DNA of 64,000 nucleotides from Granulicoccus phenolivorans DSM 17626 = NBRC 107789 = JCM 15570 (GTDB lineage: Bacteria > Actinomycetota > Actinomycetes > Propionibacteriales > Propionibacteriaceae). The notes beneath the pieces were generated by a model. That model saw only the letters and a program-made list of their open reading frames with translations. It did not search any database and was not told the origin of the DNA. A program made the translations under genes and the position numbers. The stretch is from NCBI RefSeq assembly GCF_000423085.1, contig NZ_AUHH01000002.1:169626-233625 (forward strand), in the 5' to 3' direction. Positions 9,247 through 17,768 of the stretch are shown here, piece by piece (position 1 is the first letter of the stretch; each line of letters begins with the position of its first letter).

Positions 9247-10263
9247 TCACCTGGCGGGTGCTGCCACACCCGCGGGAGACAGGTGCCATCGCGAGGACGT
9301 CGAACCCGTCGCGGGTACGCCGGCACTGCCCCGGGTGAAGGCCCGTTCCAGCCGTGCCCGCACCTGCGCCGGGTCCCTCAGGTCGGCGGCCACGAACCGG
9401 AGCACCTGCCACCCCTGTTCGCGCAGTCGGTTCTCCCGCGCCTTCTCCCGGAACACGATGTCCTCGATGCTGAGCCCCGGAGCCAGGTCACGCCCGTACT
9501 TGACCGTGCCGTCGTACTCCCCCAGGACCCGATAGCGCTCCCAGCAGAAGTCGGCCCGGCCGATCAGCTCGCGCCGACCGTCGCGTACCTCGAACTGCAG
9601 CGTGGGTTCAGGTACGCCGGCCAGCGCGAAGGTCGCCCGGCACCGGGACTCCCCGGGTGACTCCGACCGACGATCGGCGAAGGTCAGCGCCCGCCGCGCC
9701 ATGGTGTTGCCCGTCTGCCGGGCCCGCAGTGCCGCCAGACACTGGGCGCGCAGTTCCTCGCCGCCGGCCGGGTCGGCCCGCAGCGCCGCATCGGCCGCGG
9801 CGACGCCGTCGGGGAAGGCGAGCGTCCGAGTGAGATCGACCACGGTGCGGACCAGCGTGGTCACCGGTACGCCGTGCTCGGTGATGACATCGCTGTCGGG
9901 CAACGCGGCCCGCCGCAGCTTCCGGCTCCGGCTCGATGTTCCCTGACCGGATCCGTCCCGCAGCGTGGCGATGACCGCCAGGTCGCCGAACGGGACCGGG
10001 AGCCCGTGCAGGACCCCTGCGCTGTGATGGCTGAAGACCGTCCCGTCGGCCATCGGCAGCGCGGCGGCCATCAGGAAGCAGTGGCGGAGTTCGGCCTCCC
10101 CCGGCGGCCATTGGGTCACCGGCTGGCGGTCGCTCGGCCGGGCCCGGCGGTACTTGCCGCGGCGCAGCCGGACGAATTCCCCGTGGGCGCACGCCCGGCG
10201 CAGGGAAGCGGTGGTGAAGCCCTGACCGAGCAGGGACGCGGTGCTGAAAATCTCGAGATCCAT
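9247..10263 (-). CDS. AbiEi-antitoxin-like / DUF559-type protein
   Basis: About 338 residues. The N-terminus (IFSTASLLGQGFTTASLRRA, then GEFVRLRRGKYRRA) resembles the winged-helix start of AbiEi-type antitoxin-domain proteins, and the C-terminal third (RADFCWERYRVLGEYDGTVKYG, then REQGWQVLRFVAADL) resembles the DUF559/Vsr-like nuclease fold. No AbiEii toxin lies beside it, so this is one of the solitary actinobacterial proteins of unknown role. ATG 10263 was chosen; GTG 10320 is an in-frame alternative. The last 28 residues contain GVPATGS, encoded by one unit of the dispersed 30-bp repeat, so the tail appears repeat-derived. Confidence 0.65.
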   Translation of the reverse strand: MDLEIFSTASLLGQGFTTASLRRACAHGEFVRLRRGKYRRARPSDRQPVTQWPPGEAELRHCFLMAAALPMADGTVFSHHSAGVLHGLPVPFGDLAVIATLRDGSGQGTSSRSRKLRRAALPDSDVITEHGVPVTTLVRTVVDLTRTLAFPDGVAAADAALRADPAGGEELRAQCLAALRARQTGNTMARRALTFADRRSESPGESRCRATFALAGVPEPTLQFEVRDGRRELIGRADFCWERYRVLGEYDGTVKYGRDLAPGLSIEDIVFREKARENRLREQGWQVLRFVAADLRDPAQVRARLERAFTRGSAGVPATGSTSSRWHLSPAGVAAPAR

Positions 10264-10424
10264 GGGTTCAGTCCAGCGCAGTCCGATATCCCACCGCTGC
10301 CCCGGAACGGGGTTATCCACAGGTCAATTCCGGGTGCGGGACGTGCTGCTGCCCCGCGGTCACGGGAGTCAGCGACTGGAGCTGTCGACCGGCGACGGAC
10401 TCCTTTTCCTGCGCCTACTGCAGC

Positions 10425-10600
10425 CGTCGCGGGGCGCGAGGATCCGTCGCCGGCTGGAGGGGGGATATGCAGGAGAGGAGTGCGTCGACAAACCCGTCGC
10501 AGGAAGCCCCGGGCAAACACGAGCCATCGCGGGAAGTCCCGGACGCGCCCGAGCCGTCGCGGGACACCGGTGGGCCGCAGCCGGTCGCCGGGATTCCCCC
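10425..10600. repeat. 30-bp-period repeat array, degenerate
   Basis: The core YRTCGCRGGAA recurs at 10495, 10525 and 10555 with exact 30-bp spacing, flanked by weaker copies near 10425, 10446 and 10584. It fills most of the 351-bp space between the AbiEi-like gene and the last VWA gene; no gene is seen in that space. Confidence 0.65.
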
Positions 10601-10614
10601 ACCCCGGGCGGTGC

Positions 10615-11571
10615 CTACGGCCAGCGGGCCGCGAGCGAGGCAACCCCCAGCGCGGCCAGGACGGCCAGCACCAGACCGTAGCCGGCATAGGTCCCGGAGA
10701 TGTCGGTGCTCACGGTGTCGGTGCCGACCGAGCGACGGATGTCGGCGTACACTCCGGCCAGCTGATCCTCACTCTCGGCGGTGTATGCCTTACCGCCGCC
10801 GGCCTCGGCCATCCGGGCCAACTGCGTGACATTCACCGGCACGTCCTGGGTCCGCCCGTACCGGTCCCGGATCACCCCGCGCGCGGTGCCGTAGGCGATG
10901 GTGCTCACCGGTACGCCGGCATCCTTGGCGGTGCGGGCCGCCCGGACCGGGTCGGGCCCGGTGACCGACTCCCCGTCGGAGAGCACGACCATGGCCGCCG
11001 GCGGGGGCTGGTTTGCGTGGTCGGGATCCGGCGGCACGTACGCCAGGGAATCCAGGCCGGTCAGAATCCCCTCCCCGGCCGCGGTCGACTCCCGCAGGCT
11101 GAGGCCGTGAATGGAGTTGATCACCTTCTGCCGATCCTGGGTGGGGGCCTCGACCATGCTGGCCCGCCGGGCAAAGTCGATCAGGGCGACATTGAACCCC
11201 CGCGGCAGCGAGTTCACGAAGACGACCGCCTGCTTCTTGGCGGCCTCCAGCCGCGACGGGGCGATGTCATCGGATTCCATCGACAACGACACGTCCATCA
11301 CCAGCACGATCGTGGCCCGCTCCCGCGGGACCTCCTCGGTGCCCTGCGGCCCGGCCCAGGCGACGGTCAGGGTGGTCAGGCTCAGCAGCGCCAACCCCAC
11401 CGACAGGTGCCGCTTCCACGGCGAATCGGTCTTGATCACCTGCAGGTCGGAGACGTCCCGATCGGAGTTGCGCACATACAGCAGCACGAGGTACAGCAGG
11501 GCCAGCACCGGCACGGCGATCAGCCACCACAACCGCACCGGGGCGGCGAACGACTCGGGCAATCCAACCAT
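10615..11571 (-). CDS. VWA-domain membrane protein (third tandem copy)
   Basis: About 318 residues. Two N-terminal membrane helices (RLWWLIAVPVLALLYLVLLYV and LSVGLALLSLTTLTVAWA), an extracytoplasmic von Willebrand A domain with a complete MIDAS (VMDVSLSMESDD), and a C-terminal helix ending AARWP. This architecture matches BatA-like proteins found with MoxR ATPases, which act in envelope protein assembly or complex chaperoning. ATG 11571 follows the previous gene's stop by 5 bp. It is the most divergent of three adjacent paralogues and ends the operon. Confidence 0.85.
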   Translation of the reverse strand: MVGLPESFAAPVRLWWLIAVPVLALLYLVLLYVRNSDRDVSDLQVIKTDSPWKRHLSVGLALLSLTTLTVAWAGPQGTEEVPRERATIVLVMDVSLSMESDDIAPSRLEAAKKQAVVFVNSLPRGFNVALIDFARRASMVEAPTQDRQKVINSIHGLSLRESTAAGEGILTGLDSLAYVPPDPDHANQPPPAAMVVLSDGESVTGPDPVRAARTAKDAGVPVSTIAYGTARGVIRDRYGRTQDVPVNVTQLARMAEAGGGKAYTAESEDQLAGVYADIRRSVGTDTVSTDISGTYAGYGLVLAVLAALGVASLAARWP

Positions 11572-11576
11572 GACTG

Positions 11577-12536
11577 TTAGGGCCACCTCGCTGCTAGGGA
11601 TCCGATTCCGAGACACGCGAGCACCGCACAGACCAGCCCGAACCCCGCGTACTGGGCCGATACTTCTTCCTTCTTCTGCATGTACCCCAGGGAGTTCCCG
11701 ATATCGCGGTACACCTCTTGCAGCTGCCCCGCCGACTTCGCCGCGTACGCCTTGCCGCCCCCGGCGACCGCGATGTCACGCAGTTCGAGCTCATCGACCG
11801 GCACGGCCACCTTCTCGCCGTTGATCACCGCGATTCCGGTCTGCGTCCCGTACGCAATGGTGTCCACCGGAGTCTGCCGGGCCCGGGCCTCCGCGGCCGC
11901 GTCGAACGCCGATCGCCCGACGGTGTTCTTCCCGTCGGAGAGCAGCACGATCCGGGCCGGCACCGGCTCATTGGTGTCGGCGGCCGGTGGGAGCAGGTTC
12001 AGCGCGTCCAGCGAGGTGTAGATGCCTTCCCCGATCGCGGTCGCCGGAGCCAGTTCCAGGCCGTCGATCGCGTCGGTGACCTGATGGTGGTCCTGCGTCG
12101 GCGGCACCACCAGGGAGGCGTTGCGGGCGAACTTGACCAGGGCGACGTTGTAGGTGGCCGGCATGTCGGTGACGAACTTGCGCGCGGCCAGCTTCGCGGC
12201 GGCCAGCCGGGTCGGTTTCACGTCATCGGCCTGCATCGAGTAGGACACGTCCATCGCGATCACCACCGTCGCCCGTTGCCGCGGCACCAGCACATCGCCC
12301 TGCGGCTTGGCCCAGGCCATGGTGAGCGTGGCCAGACTCAACAGCGCCAGGCCCACCACCAGGTGCCGCAGCCAGGCCCGGTCCCGCTGGACCATCCCCA
12401 GTTCGGCAGCATCGGAGCCGCGCCCGGCCCGGCGGCGCAGGTGCAGCACGAGATAGCCGACGCCCAGCAGCGGAATCAGCAGCAGGGCGGTCAGTCGGCC
12501 GGGTTCGGCGAACTCCGGCAGCAGCAGGGCGATCAC
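11577..12536 (-). CDS. VWA-domain membrane protein (second tandem copy)
   Basis: A 319-residue paralogue of its neighbours: N-terminal helices (RLTALLLIPLLGVGYLVLHL and LVVGLALLSLATLTMAWA), VWA domain with MIDAS AMDVSYSMQADD, C-terminal helix and the same closing SLAARWP. The start is the GTG whose GTGA overlaps the stop of the upstream VWA gene; a longer upstream reading frame is only the shadow of that gene. Metal-dependent ligand binding by the MIDAS is family knowledge; the partner is unknown. Confidence 0.85.
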   Translation of the reverse strand: MIALLLPEFAEPGRLTALLLIPLLGVGYLVLHLRRRAGRGSDAAELGMVQRDRAWLRHLVVGLALLSLATLTMAWAKPQGDVLVPRQRATVVIAMDVSYSMQADDVKPTRLAAAKLAARKFVTDMPATYNVALVKFARNASLVVPPTQDHHQVTDAIDGLELAPATAIGEGIYTSLDALNLLPPAADTNEPVPARIVLLSDGKNTVGRSAFDAAAEARARQTPVDTIAYGTQTGIAVINGEKVAVPVDELELRDIAVAGGGKAYAAKSAGQLQEVYRDIGNSLGYMQKKEEVSAQYAGFGLVCAVLACLGIGSLAARWP

Positions 12537-13501
12537 GGCCACCTCGCTGCCAGCGAAATCGCTGCCAGCGCCGCTCCCACCGCGAATGCCAGACCGTACC
12601 CGGCCCACTGCGCGCTGCTGACGGTCCGCTTGTCCTCGTACCCGACGTCGGAACCGATGTTCTGGTAGACCTCGCTGAGCTGGCCGGCGTCCTTGGCCTG
12701 GTACGCCTTCCCGCCGGCGACCTTGGCGACCTGCGCGAGCTCCTGGCGATCCACCGGCGCCTGCAGCCGCTGCCCGTCGAGGTCGACGTAGCCGTTCTCG
12801 GTGCCGTACGCGATCGTGTAGACCGGCACCTTGGCGTCCTTGGCCTGCTGCGCCCCCTGCACCGCCGGGATCCCGGTGGTGTTCTGCCCGTCGGAGAGCA
12901 GCACGATCGCGCCCGGGGCGGGGTCCTTCCCGTTGTCGCTCTTGGGTGCCTTCTGCAACGAGTTGAGCGCGAGGGTGATCGAGTCGCCGATCGCGGTGGA
13001 GTCCCGCAGTTGGGCGGCCCGGATCGCGTTCTGGACGACCTGGTGATCCTGGGTCGGGTCGACCGCGGCCTGGGGATTGCCCGACATCGCGATGAAGGCG
13101 ATGTTGAACTGCTTGGGCAACTGGTCCACGAAGGTGCTCGCGGCCTGTTTGGCGACCGTGATCCGGTCCGGGGAGACGTCCTTGGCCTCCATCGAGCGGG
13201 AGACATCCAGCACCAGCACGATCGTGGCCCGCTCCCGGGGCACCTTGGTCAGCTGCACCGGTTCGGCGAAGGCAATGGTCAGGGTGACCAGGGACAGCAA
13301 CGACAGCGCGAACGCGAGGTGCCGGCGCCACTGGGACTGCTTCGGCATCACCTGCGCGAGCATCGAGGTGTTGGTGTAGCGCATGCCACGGCGGCCCTTG
13401 CGCCGCGAGGCGAGGATGTACGCCAGCACGATCAGCGGGATCAGCACCAGCAGCAGCAACCGCCAGGGTTCATTGAACTCGCTCGGGAACCAGTCCAGCA
13501 T
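12533..13501 (-). CDS. VWA-domain membrane protein (first tandem copy)
   Basis: A 322-residue protein with two N-terminal membrane helices (WRLLLLVLIPLIVLAYILAS and LAFALSLLSLVTLTIAFA), a VWA domain with intact MIDAS (LVLDVSRSMEAKD) and a C-terminal helix. Its ATG overlaps the DUF58 stop (ATGA). It corresponds to the single VWA gene usually found after moxR-DUF58 (Rv1481 in Mycobacterium). The two following copies share the helix-VWA-helix plan and the terminal AARWP, so they arose by duplication. Confidence 0.88.
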   Translation of the reverse strand: MLDWFPSEFNEPWRLLLLVLIPLIVLAYILASRRKGRRGMRYTNTSMLAQVMPKQSQWRRHLAFALSLLSLVTLTIAFAEPVQLTKVPRERATIVLVLDVSRSMEAKDVSPDRITVAKQAASTFVDQLPKQFNIAFIAMSGNPQAAVDPTQDHQVVQNAIRAAQLRDSTAIGDSITLALNSLQKAPKSDNGKDPAPGAIVLLSDGQNTTGIPAVQGAQQAKDAKVPVYTIAYGTENGYVDLDGQRLQAPVDRQELAQVAKVAGGKAYQAKDAGQLSEVYQNIGSDVGYEDKRTVSSAQWAGYGLAFAVGAALAAISLAARWP

Positions 13502-14547
13502 CAGCGGGACACCCCCTGCGGCGGAGCGTGCAGCATGCTCGCCACGCGGCGGTAGGCCAGCACGAAGCGGGCGATGTCCTGGACCCAGTCCCGGTCGGTG
13601 CGCAATTGGATGTGCCCGCAGCCGGCCCGCCGCAACGCGAGCCGGATCCGCTCGCGCTGCGCCGCGGCGGCAGCATTCATGCGTTCCCGGGCCTTCACAT
13701 CACCAGTATTGACATACCGTTCAAAGTCGGTTTCCGGATCGCGGATCAGGATCTCCCCGACCCGGGGGAATTCCAGCTCCCGCCGGTCGACCACCTCGAC
13801 CGCCAGCACCTGGTTGCGGACCGACATCCGGCGCAGCGGCCGTTCCCACGGCGGCGGGATGTCCGGGTCGAGTTCGTGGTCCCCGGGGGTGAGGAAGTCC
13901 GAGACGATCACCCGCAGGCCGCGCCGGCGCTCGGTCCGGTTCAACTGTTCGATCCCCTGCGGCAGATCGAACGGTCCGGTGGCGTGGTCGGGCACCACCG
14001 GCTCGGTGAGCATGCTCCGCAGCAGCCCGTACAGAGCGGTGCGACCGGACCGGGCCGGGGACCGCTTGATCCGGTCGGGGCGCATGATCAGCCCACCGAA
14101 GCGGTCCCCCATCCGCTGGGACAGGAAGCCGATAGTGGCGATGGCGGCGATGCCGAGGTCCCGTTTGGTCACCCCGCCGGTCCCCCAGTTCATCGAGGGG
14201 GTCACATCGAGCAGGGCCCAGACCTCGAGTTCCCGGTCGGCCATGGTGTCGCGTACGTGCGGAACCGTGGTCCGGGCGGTCACCGCCCAGTCCATCTTGC
14301 GCACATCGTCCTGCCCGATCACGTACGCGCGGGCGTCGTTGGCGTCGGTGCCCGGACCGGGCAGCAGGCCGAGGTGATCGCCCTGCAGATAGCCCTCCAG
14401 CCGGCGGACGATCGCCAGTTCCAGGCGACGCAGAGCCGCCTCCGGCGCCAGCTGGTACAACGGCAGCGTGGCCCCGGTGGGCTCGGCCAGCACGGAGGCG
14501 GCAGCGGCGTTCGGTCCCCCGATCGGCTGATCAGTGTGTCGTGCCAC
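13501..14547 (-). CDS. DUF58 domain protein
   Basis: A 348-residue soluble protein with the DUF58 signature (GDHLGLLPGPGTDANDARAYV, DDVRKMDWAVTARTTVPHVRD) followed by a VWA-like half containing LLDVTPSMNWGT. DUF58 proteins are standard partners of MoxR AAA ATPases and are thought to dock clients or VWA proteins to them. It sits 8 bp after moxR and overlaps the first VWA gene, forming one transcriptional unit with both. Confidence 0.88.
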   Translation of the reverse strand: MARHTDQPIGGPNAAAASVLAEPTGATLPLYQLAPEAALRRLELAIVRRLEGYLQGDHLGLLPGPGTDANDARAYVIGQDDVRKMDWAVTARTTVPHVRDTMADRELEVWALLDVTPSMNWGTGGVTKRDLGIAAIATIGFLSQRMGDRFGGLIMRPDRIKRSPARSGRTALYGLLRSMLTEPVVPDHATGPFDLPQGIEQLNRTERRRGLRVIVSDFLTPGDHELDPDIPPPWERPLRRMSVRNQVLAVEVVDRRELEFPRVGEILIRDPETDFERYVNTGDVKARERMNAAAAAQRERIRLALRRAGCGHIQLRTDRDWVQDIARFVLAYRRVASMLHAPPQGVSR

Positions 14548-14555
14548 CGGCGGCC

Positions 14556-15728
14556 TCAGTTACCCGGGTACTGCGGCTGGGCGGAGGGGTAGGAGCCCGG
14601 CTGCGGCTGCTGCGGTTGTGGCTGCTGCGGATAGCCGGACTGTTGCGGATAGCCCTGCTGGGCGTACTCGGGCTGGATCTGCTGCTGCCGGAAGTCCGGC
14701 TGGTGGTGCTGGTCGTGGCTGGCCTGACGCTGTTCGGTGTTCCACACCGGGGTGGGCGGCGGCACCATCGCCACGATCCGCTCGATCACCTGCACCGGAT
14801 TGATGTCGTCGGCGACGGCATCGAAGCCGAGCACGAGCCGGTGCGCCATCACGTCGCGGGCCACGGCCTGGACATCGGTCGGCAGCACGTAGTCGCGGCC
14901 GTGGATCAGCGCCAGCGCCCGGGCCGCGGCGACCAGGCCCAGCGTCGCGCGCGGGGAGCAGCCGATCTGGATCACCGAGGTCAGGTCGGGCATGTTGAAC
15001 TCGTGCGGGGTACGCGTGGCCAACACCAGCCGGACGATGTACTCGGCGACCAGGTTGTGCACGAAGACCTCCGAGGCCTTGTCCTGCAGCGCGCGGACCA
15101 GGTCGGGGTTGAGCACCGGATCCGGCTCGGGGGTGCTGACGCTCATCCGGCGCAGGATCTCGAATTCCTCGTTGCCGTGCGGATAGGGCACGTCGACCTT
15201 GAGCAGGAAGCGGTCGCGCTGCGCCTCCGGCAGCGGGTAGACGCCCTCGGACTCGACCGGGTTCTGGGTCGCGATCACGATGAACGGCTGGGGTGCGGGG
15301 TAGGTCCGCCCGCCGATGGAGACCTGCTTCTCCGCCATCAGCTCCAGCATCGCCGACTGCACCTTGGCCGGGGCCCGGTTGATCTCGTCGGCGAGAACGA
15401 AGTTCACGAAGACCGGACCGAGTTCGATGTCGAACCGCTCCTGGCTCGCGGAATAGATCCGGGTGCCGATGATGTCGGAGGGCACCAGGTCCGGGGTGAA
15501 CTGGATCCGGGCGAAATCACCGCCGACCACGGTCGCGAAGCTGCGGACCGCGAGGGTCTTGGCGACGCCGGGAACACCTTCGAGCAGCACGTGCCCCTTG
15601 GCGAGCAGACCGACCATCAGCTGTTCGACCATATGTTCCTGGCCGACGATCACCCGCTGGACCTGGGCAATCGAGTCGCCCAGCAGACGGGCTGCCTCGG
15701 CATTGCTGATGTTCTCGGAATTGGTCAC
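14556..15728 (-). CDS. moxR: MoxR-family AAA+ ATPase
   Basis: A 390-residue AAA+ ATPase that heads the moxR-DUF58-VWA operon and probably works as a chaperone-like remodeller. Walker A is GVPGVAKT, Walker B lies in FVLADEINRAPAK, and sensor 1 is VIATQNPVESEG. The start is the GTG preceded by AGGAGAAG; the upstream in-frame extension lacks a ribosome site. After the C-terminal lid (ERIVAMVPPPTPVWN) comes an unusual tail of about 60 residues rich in Gln, Pro and Tyr with PQQ repeats, probably disordered. Confidence 0.92.
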   Translation of the reverse strand: MTNSENISNAEAARLLGDSIAQVQRVIVGQEHMVEQLMVGLLAKGHVLLEGVPGVAKTLAVRSFATVVGGDFARIQFTPDLVPSDIIGTRIYSASQERFDIELGPVFVNFVLADEINRAPAKVQSAMLELMAEKQVSIGGRTYPAPQPFIVIATQNPVESEGVYPLPEAQRDRFLLKVDVPYPHGNEEFEILRRMSVSTPEPDPVLNPDLVRALQDKASEVFVHNLVAEYIVRLVLATRTPHEFNMPDLTSVIQIGCSPRATLGLVAAARALALIHGRDYVLPTDVQAVARDVMAHRLVLGFDAVADDINPVQVIERIVAMVPPPTPVWNTEQRQASHDQHHQPDFRQQQIQPEYAQQGYPQQSGYPQQPQPQQPQPGSYPSAQPQYPGN

Positions 15729-15808
15729 GCACTTCTCCTGAAACTGGTCCGGCGCCGGGCAGGATTCAACACCTTGCACCCTAGCGCGCACCCTGGACAC
15801 CGGCCCAA

Positions 15809-15861
15809 GTCTGTCAGAGGGTGGGTCAGTCAGCGGGTGGGTCTGTCAGAGGGTGGGTCAG
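15809..15861. repeat. 21-bp direct repeat upstream of moxR
   Basis: The 21-bp unit beginning GTCTGTCAGAGGGTGGGTCA occurs at 15809-15829 and 15841-15861, with a related GGGTGGGTC in between. It lies in the divergent space between moxR and the next gene and may overlap their promoters. Confidence 0.55.
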
Positions 15862-15919
15862 GCGTACGCACCTCGGCGAAACCACGATCGCTACCGCACG
15901 TGTGATGAGATAGGTGGCG

Positions 15920-16753
15920 ATGACCAGGAATGAACTGTCGGCGGAGTTCCCACTGTCGCCCCTGCTTCCCGACGATCAACCCGAGATCGGCGGCTACTGG
16001 CTGGACGCTGCCCTGTTCCGGTTCGCCTCCGGCACCGCCTACCTGGCCCATCCGGCCCCCGAGGATCCCGACCGGGACCCGGTCGTGGTGGTCCAACTCT
16101 CCGAGGGCGCGGCGGCCGACAAGGCGGCCCGGGACCGTTTCTCCGGCCTGGTGAACAAGCAGCACATCGACACCGTGATCGCCCGCGGTGGCTACGAGCA
16201 GGATTCCGGTCGGCTCGGCCGCCGGTATCACCCGCAGGAACATGTGGACGCCGAGGCGTCCTCCGATTCGATCGCCGATCCGCATGCCGACCGGCTCGCC
16301 CCCTGGGTCGCGTTGTCGCTGGCCGACCCGGCGACCCCGCGGATCGCGGAGGCCCTGCTGGCCGATGTCACCCTGGAGGATCTGCCGCCCAAGGGCCGCG
16401 AGAGCGGACCGGACTACCGGCACTACTGGGCCGAGCAGACCGCGCCGGGACGCAACCGGATCTGGCCGCTGCCGTGGCCGGGCCGCTTCGACCGGGGCGG
16501 CTGGGTGACCATCCTGGCGTCCTGGCTGCTGATGCTGGTGCTGGCCGCGATCGCAGTGCTGATCGCGATCCTGCTGTTCCACAATGAGCCGCCGCAGTCC
16601 CCGCCGCCGCCGCAGCAGAGTCCGTCCTCCTCCAGCAGTTCTTCGGCCTCGCCGAGCCCGAGCGATTCCAGCGCCTCGCCGAGCCCGAGCAATGCCACCG
16701 CCTCCCCCAGTGAGTCCGGCAAGGGCTCCCCGACCCCGGATTCCCGCCTGTGA
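15920..16753 (+). CDS. Tail-anchored membrane protein, Ser/Pro-rich tail
   Basis: About 277 residues, family not recognised. Residues 1-190 form a soluble acidic domain (YLAHPAPEDPDRDPVVVVQLSE, then WVALSLADPATPRIAEALL). One strong membrane helix follows (WVTILASWLLMLVLAAIAVLIAILLF), then roughly 60 residues of almost only Ser, Pro and Ala, likely an exposed linker or a glycosylated tail. An AGGTGG ribosome site precedes the ATG; GTG 15914 is an alternative start. The stop overlaps the GTG of the HAD gene, suggesting co-expression. Function unknown. Confidence 0.75.
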   Translation: MTRNELSAEFPLSPLLPDDQPEIGGYWLDAALFRFASGTAYLAHPAPEDPDRDPVVVVQLSEGAAADKAARDRFSGLVNKQHIDTVIARGGYEQDSGRLGRRYHPQEHVDAEASSDSIADPHADRLAPWVALSLADPATPRIAEALLADVTLEDLPPKGRESGPDYRHYWAEQTAPGRNRIWPLPWPGRFDRGGWVTILASWLLMLVLAAIAVLIAILLFHNEPPQSPPPPQQSPSSSSSSSASPSPSDSSASPSPSNATASPSESGKGSPTPDSRL

Positions 16754-17586
16754 ACACCGACCTGCCCAAGCTGATCGCCACCGACCTGGACGGGACGTTC
16801 CTGTCCCCCGACGGGACGGTGAGCGAGTTGAATCTGCGTGCCGTCCTCGCCGCGGCCGAAGCCGGGATCGCGGTGGTCTTCGCCACCGGCCGCCCGCCGC
16901 GCTGGCTGAATGTGATCAACGAACTGCCGATTGCCCCGGACCATCCGCTGGCCACCTCCCACACCGAGGTGATCGCCAGCAACGGCGCCCTGCTGTGGGA
17001 TCTGACCACCGACTCCCAGGTGCATGCCGAGCCGGTCGACGCGGGGGTCGCCCGCGAGGTGATCACCGAGGTACGCCGCCTGGTTCCGGGCTCCGCCTTC
17101 GCGGTGGAGTGCGGCATCGAGTTCGGCTACGAGCCGACCTTCCACACCCTGATGAGTACCCAGGAGCGGCGGGATCCACGCTTTCTGGAGGCCCCCGCGG
17201 AGGAGCTGGTGGCCCGACCGATCGTCAAGCTGCTGGTGCAGAACCTGCATCACAACGGGGACGACCTCGCCGCCGCGGTGCACGCCGCGGTCGGCGACAC
17301 GGTGACGGTGACCCATTCGATGACCACCTCGGTCGGGCTGGTCGAACTCAGCGCGCCGGGCATCTCCAAGGCCTCCATGCTGGCCCGGTACGCCGCCGAG
17401 AAGGGCATCGACCCGGCCGATGTGGCCGCCTTCGGGGACATGCCGAACGACCGCAGCATGCTGGACTGGGCCGGCCGCCCGCATGTGATGGCCCAGGCCC
17501 ACGAGTCGCTGGACAGCGTCGGCGTACGCATCGGCAGCAATGCCGACTCCGGGGTGGGCCGGACCATTCTGAGCTGGCTGGCGTAG
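16750..17586 (+). CDS. HAD-superfamily (Cof-type) phosphatase
   Basis: A 278-residue HAD hydrolase of the Cof/IIB subclass. Motif I is LIATDLDGTFLSPDG with the nucleophile Asp, motif II VVFATGRPPRW, and motif III/IV AFGDMPNDRSMLDWAG. These enzymes dephosphorylate sugar phosphates, flavin or PLP-type small molecules; the substrate cannot be told from sequence. GTG start overlapping the stop of the upstream membrane protein gene (GTGA). Confidence 0.88.
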   Translation: MNTDLPKLIATDLDGTFLSPDGTVSELNLRAVLAAAEAGIAVVFATGRPPRWLNVINELPIAPDHPLATSHTEVIASNGALLWDLTTDSQVHAEPVDAGVAREVITEVRRLVPGSAFAVECGIEFGYEPTFHTLMSTQERRDPRFLEAPAEELVARPIVKLLVQNLHHNGDDLAAAVHAAVGDTVTVTHSMTTSVGLVELSAPGISKASMLARYAAEKGIDPADVAAFGDMPNDRSMLDWAGRPHVMAQAHESLDSVGVRIGSNADSGVGRTILSWLA

Positions 17587-17647
17587 CGGAGAACCCGTCC
17601 GGGCGCGGACTGCGGTTAAGCTTGGCCAGCCGGGGATCCCGGCGTAC

Positions 17648-17724
17648 GCGGCGATAGCTCAGCCGGTCAGAGCAGAGGACTCATAATCCTTGGGTCGTGG
17701 GTTCGAGCCCCACTCGCCGTACCA
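17648..17724 (+). tRNA. tRNA with CAU anticodon (Met, or Ile2)
   Basis: A full cloverleaf of 77 nt: 7-bp acceptor (GCGGCGA with TCGCCGT, one G:U), D arm GCTC/GAGC, anticodon arm GAGGA-CTCATAA-TCCTT, T arm GTGGG-TTCGAGC-CCCAC and encoded CCA. The anticodon CAT fits elongator methionine; an isoleucine tRNA whose C34 is modified by TilS has the same gene-level anticodon and cannot be excluded. Confidence 0.9.
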
Positions 17725-17768
17725 CCGTGGCCCGACAACCGGGTCACCCGGTGAGCGAAGGAGAGCAG

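Noticed and set aside
9247..10263. Type IV AbiE toxin-antitoxin or abortive infection pair
   Set aside because: Only an AbiEi-like protein is present and no AbiEii nucleotidyltransferase gene adjoins it.
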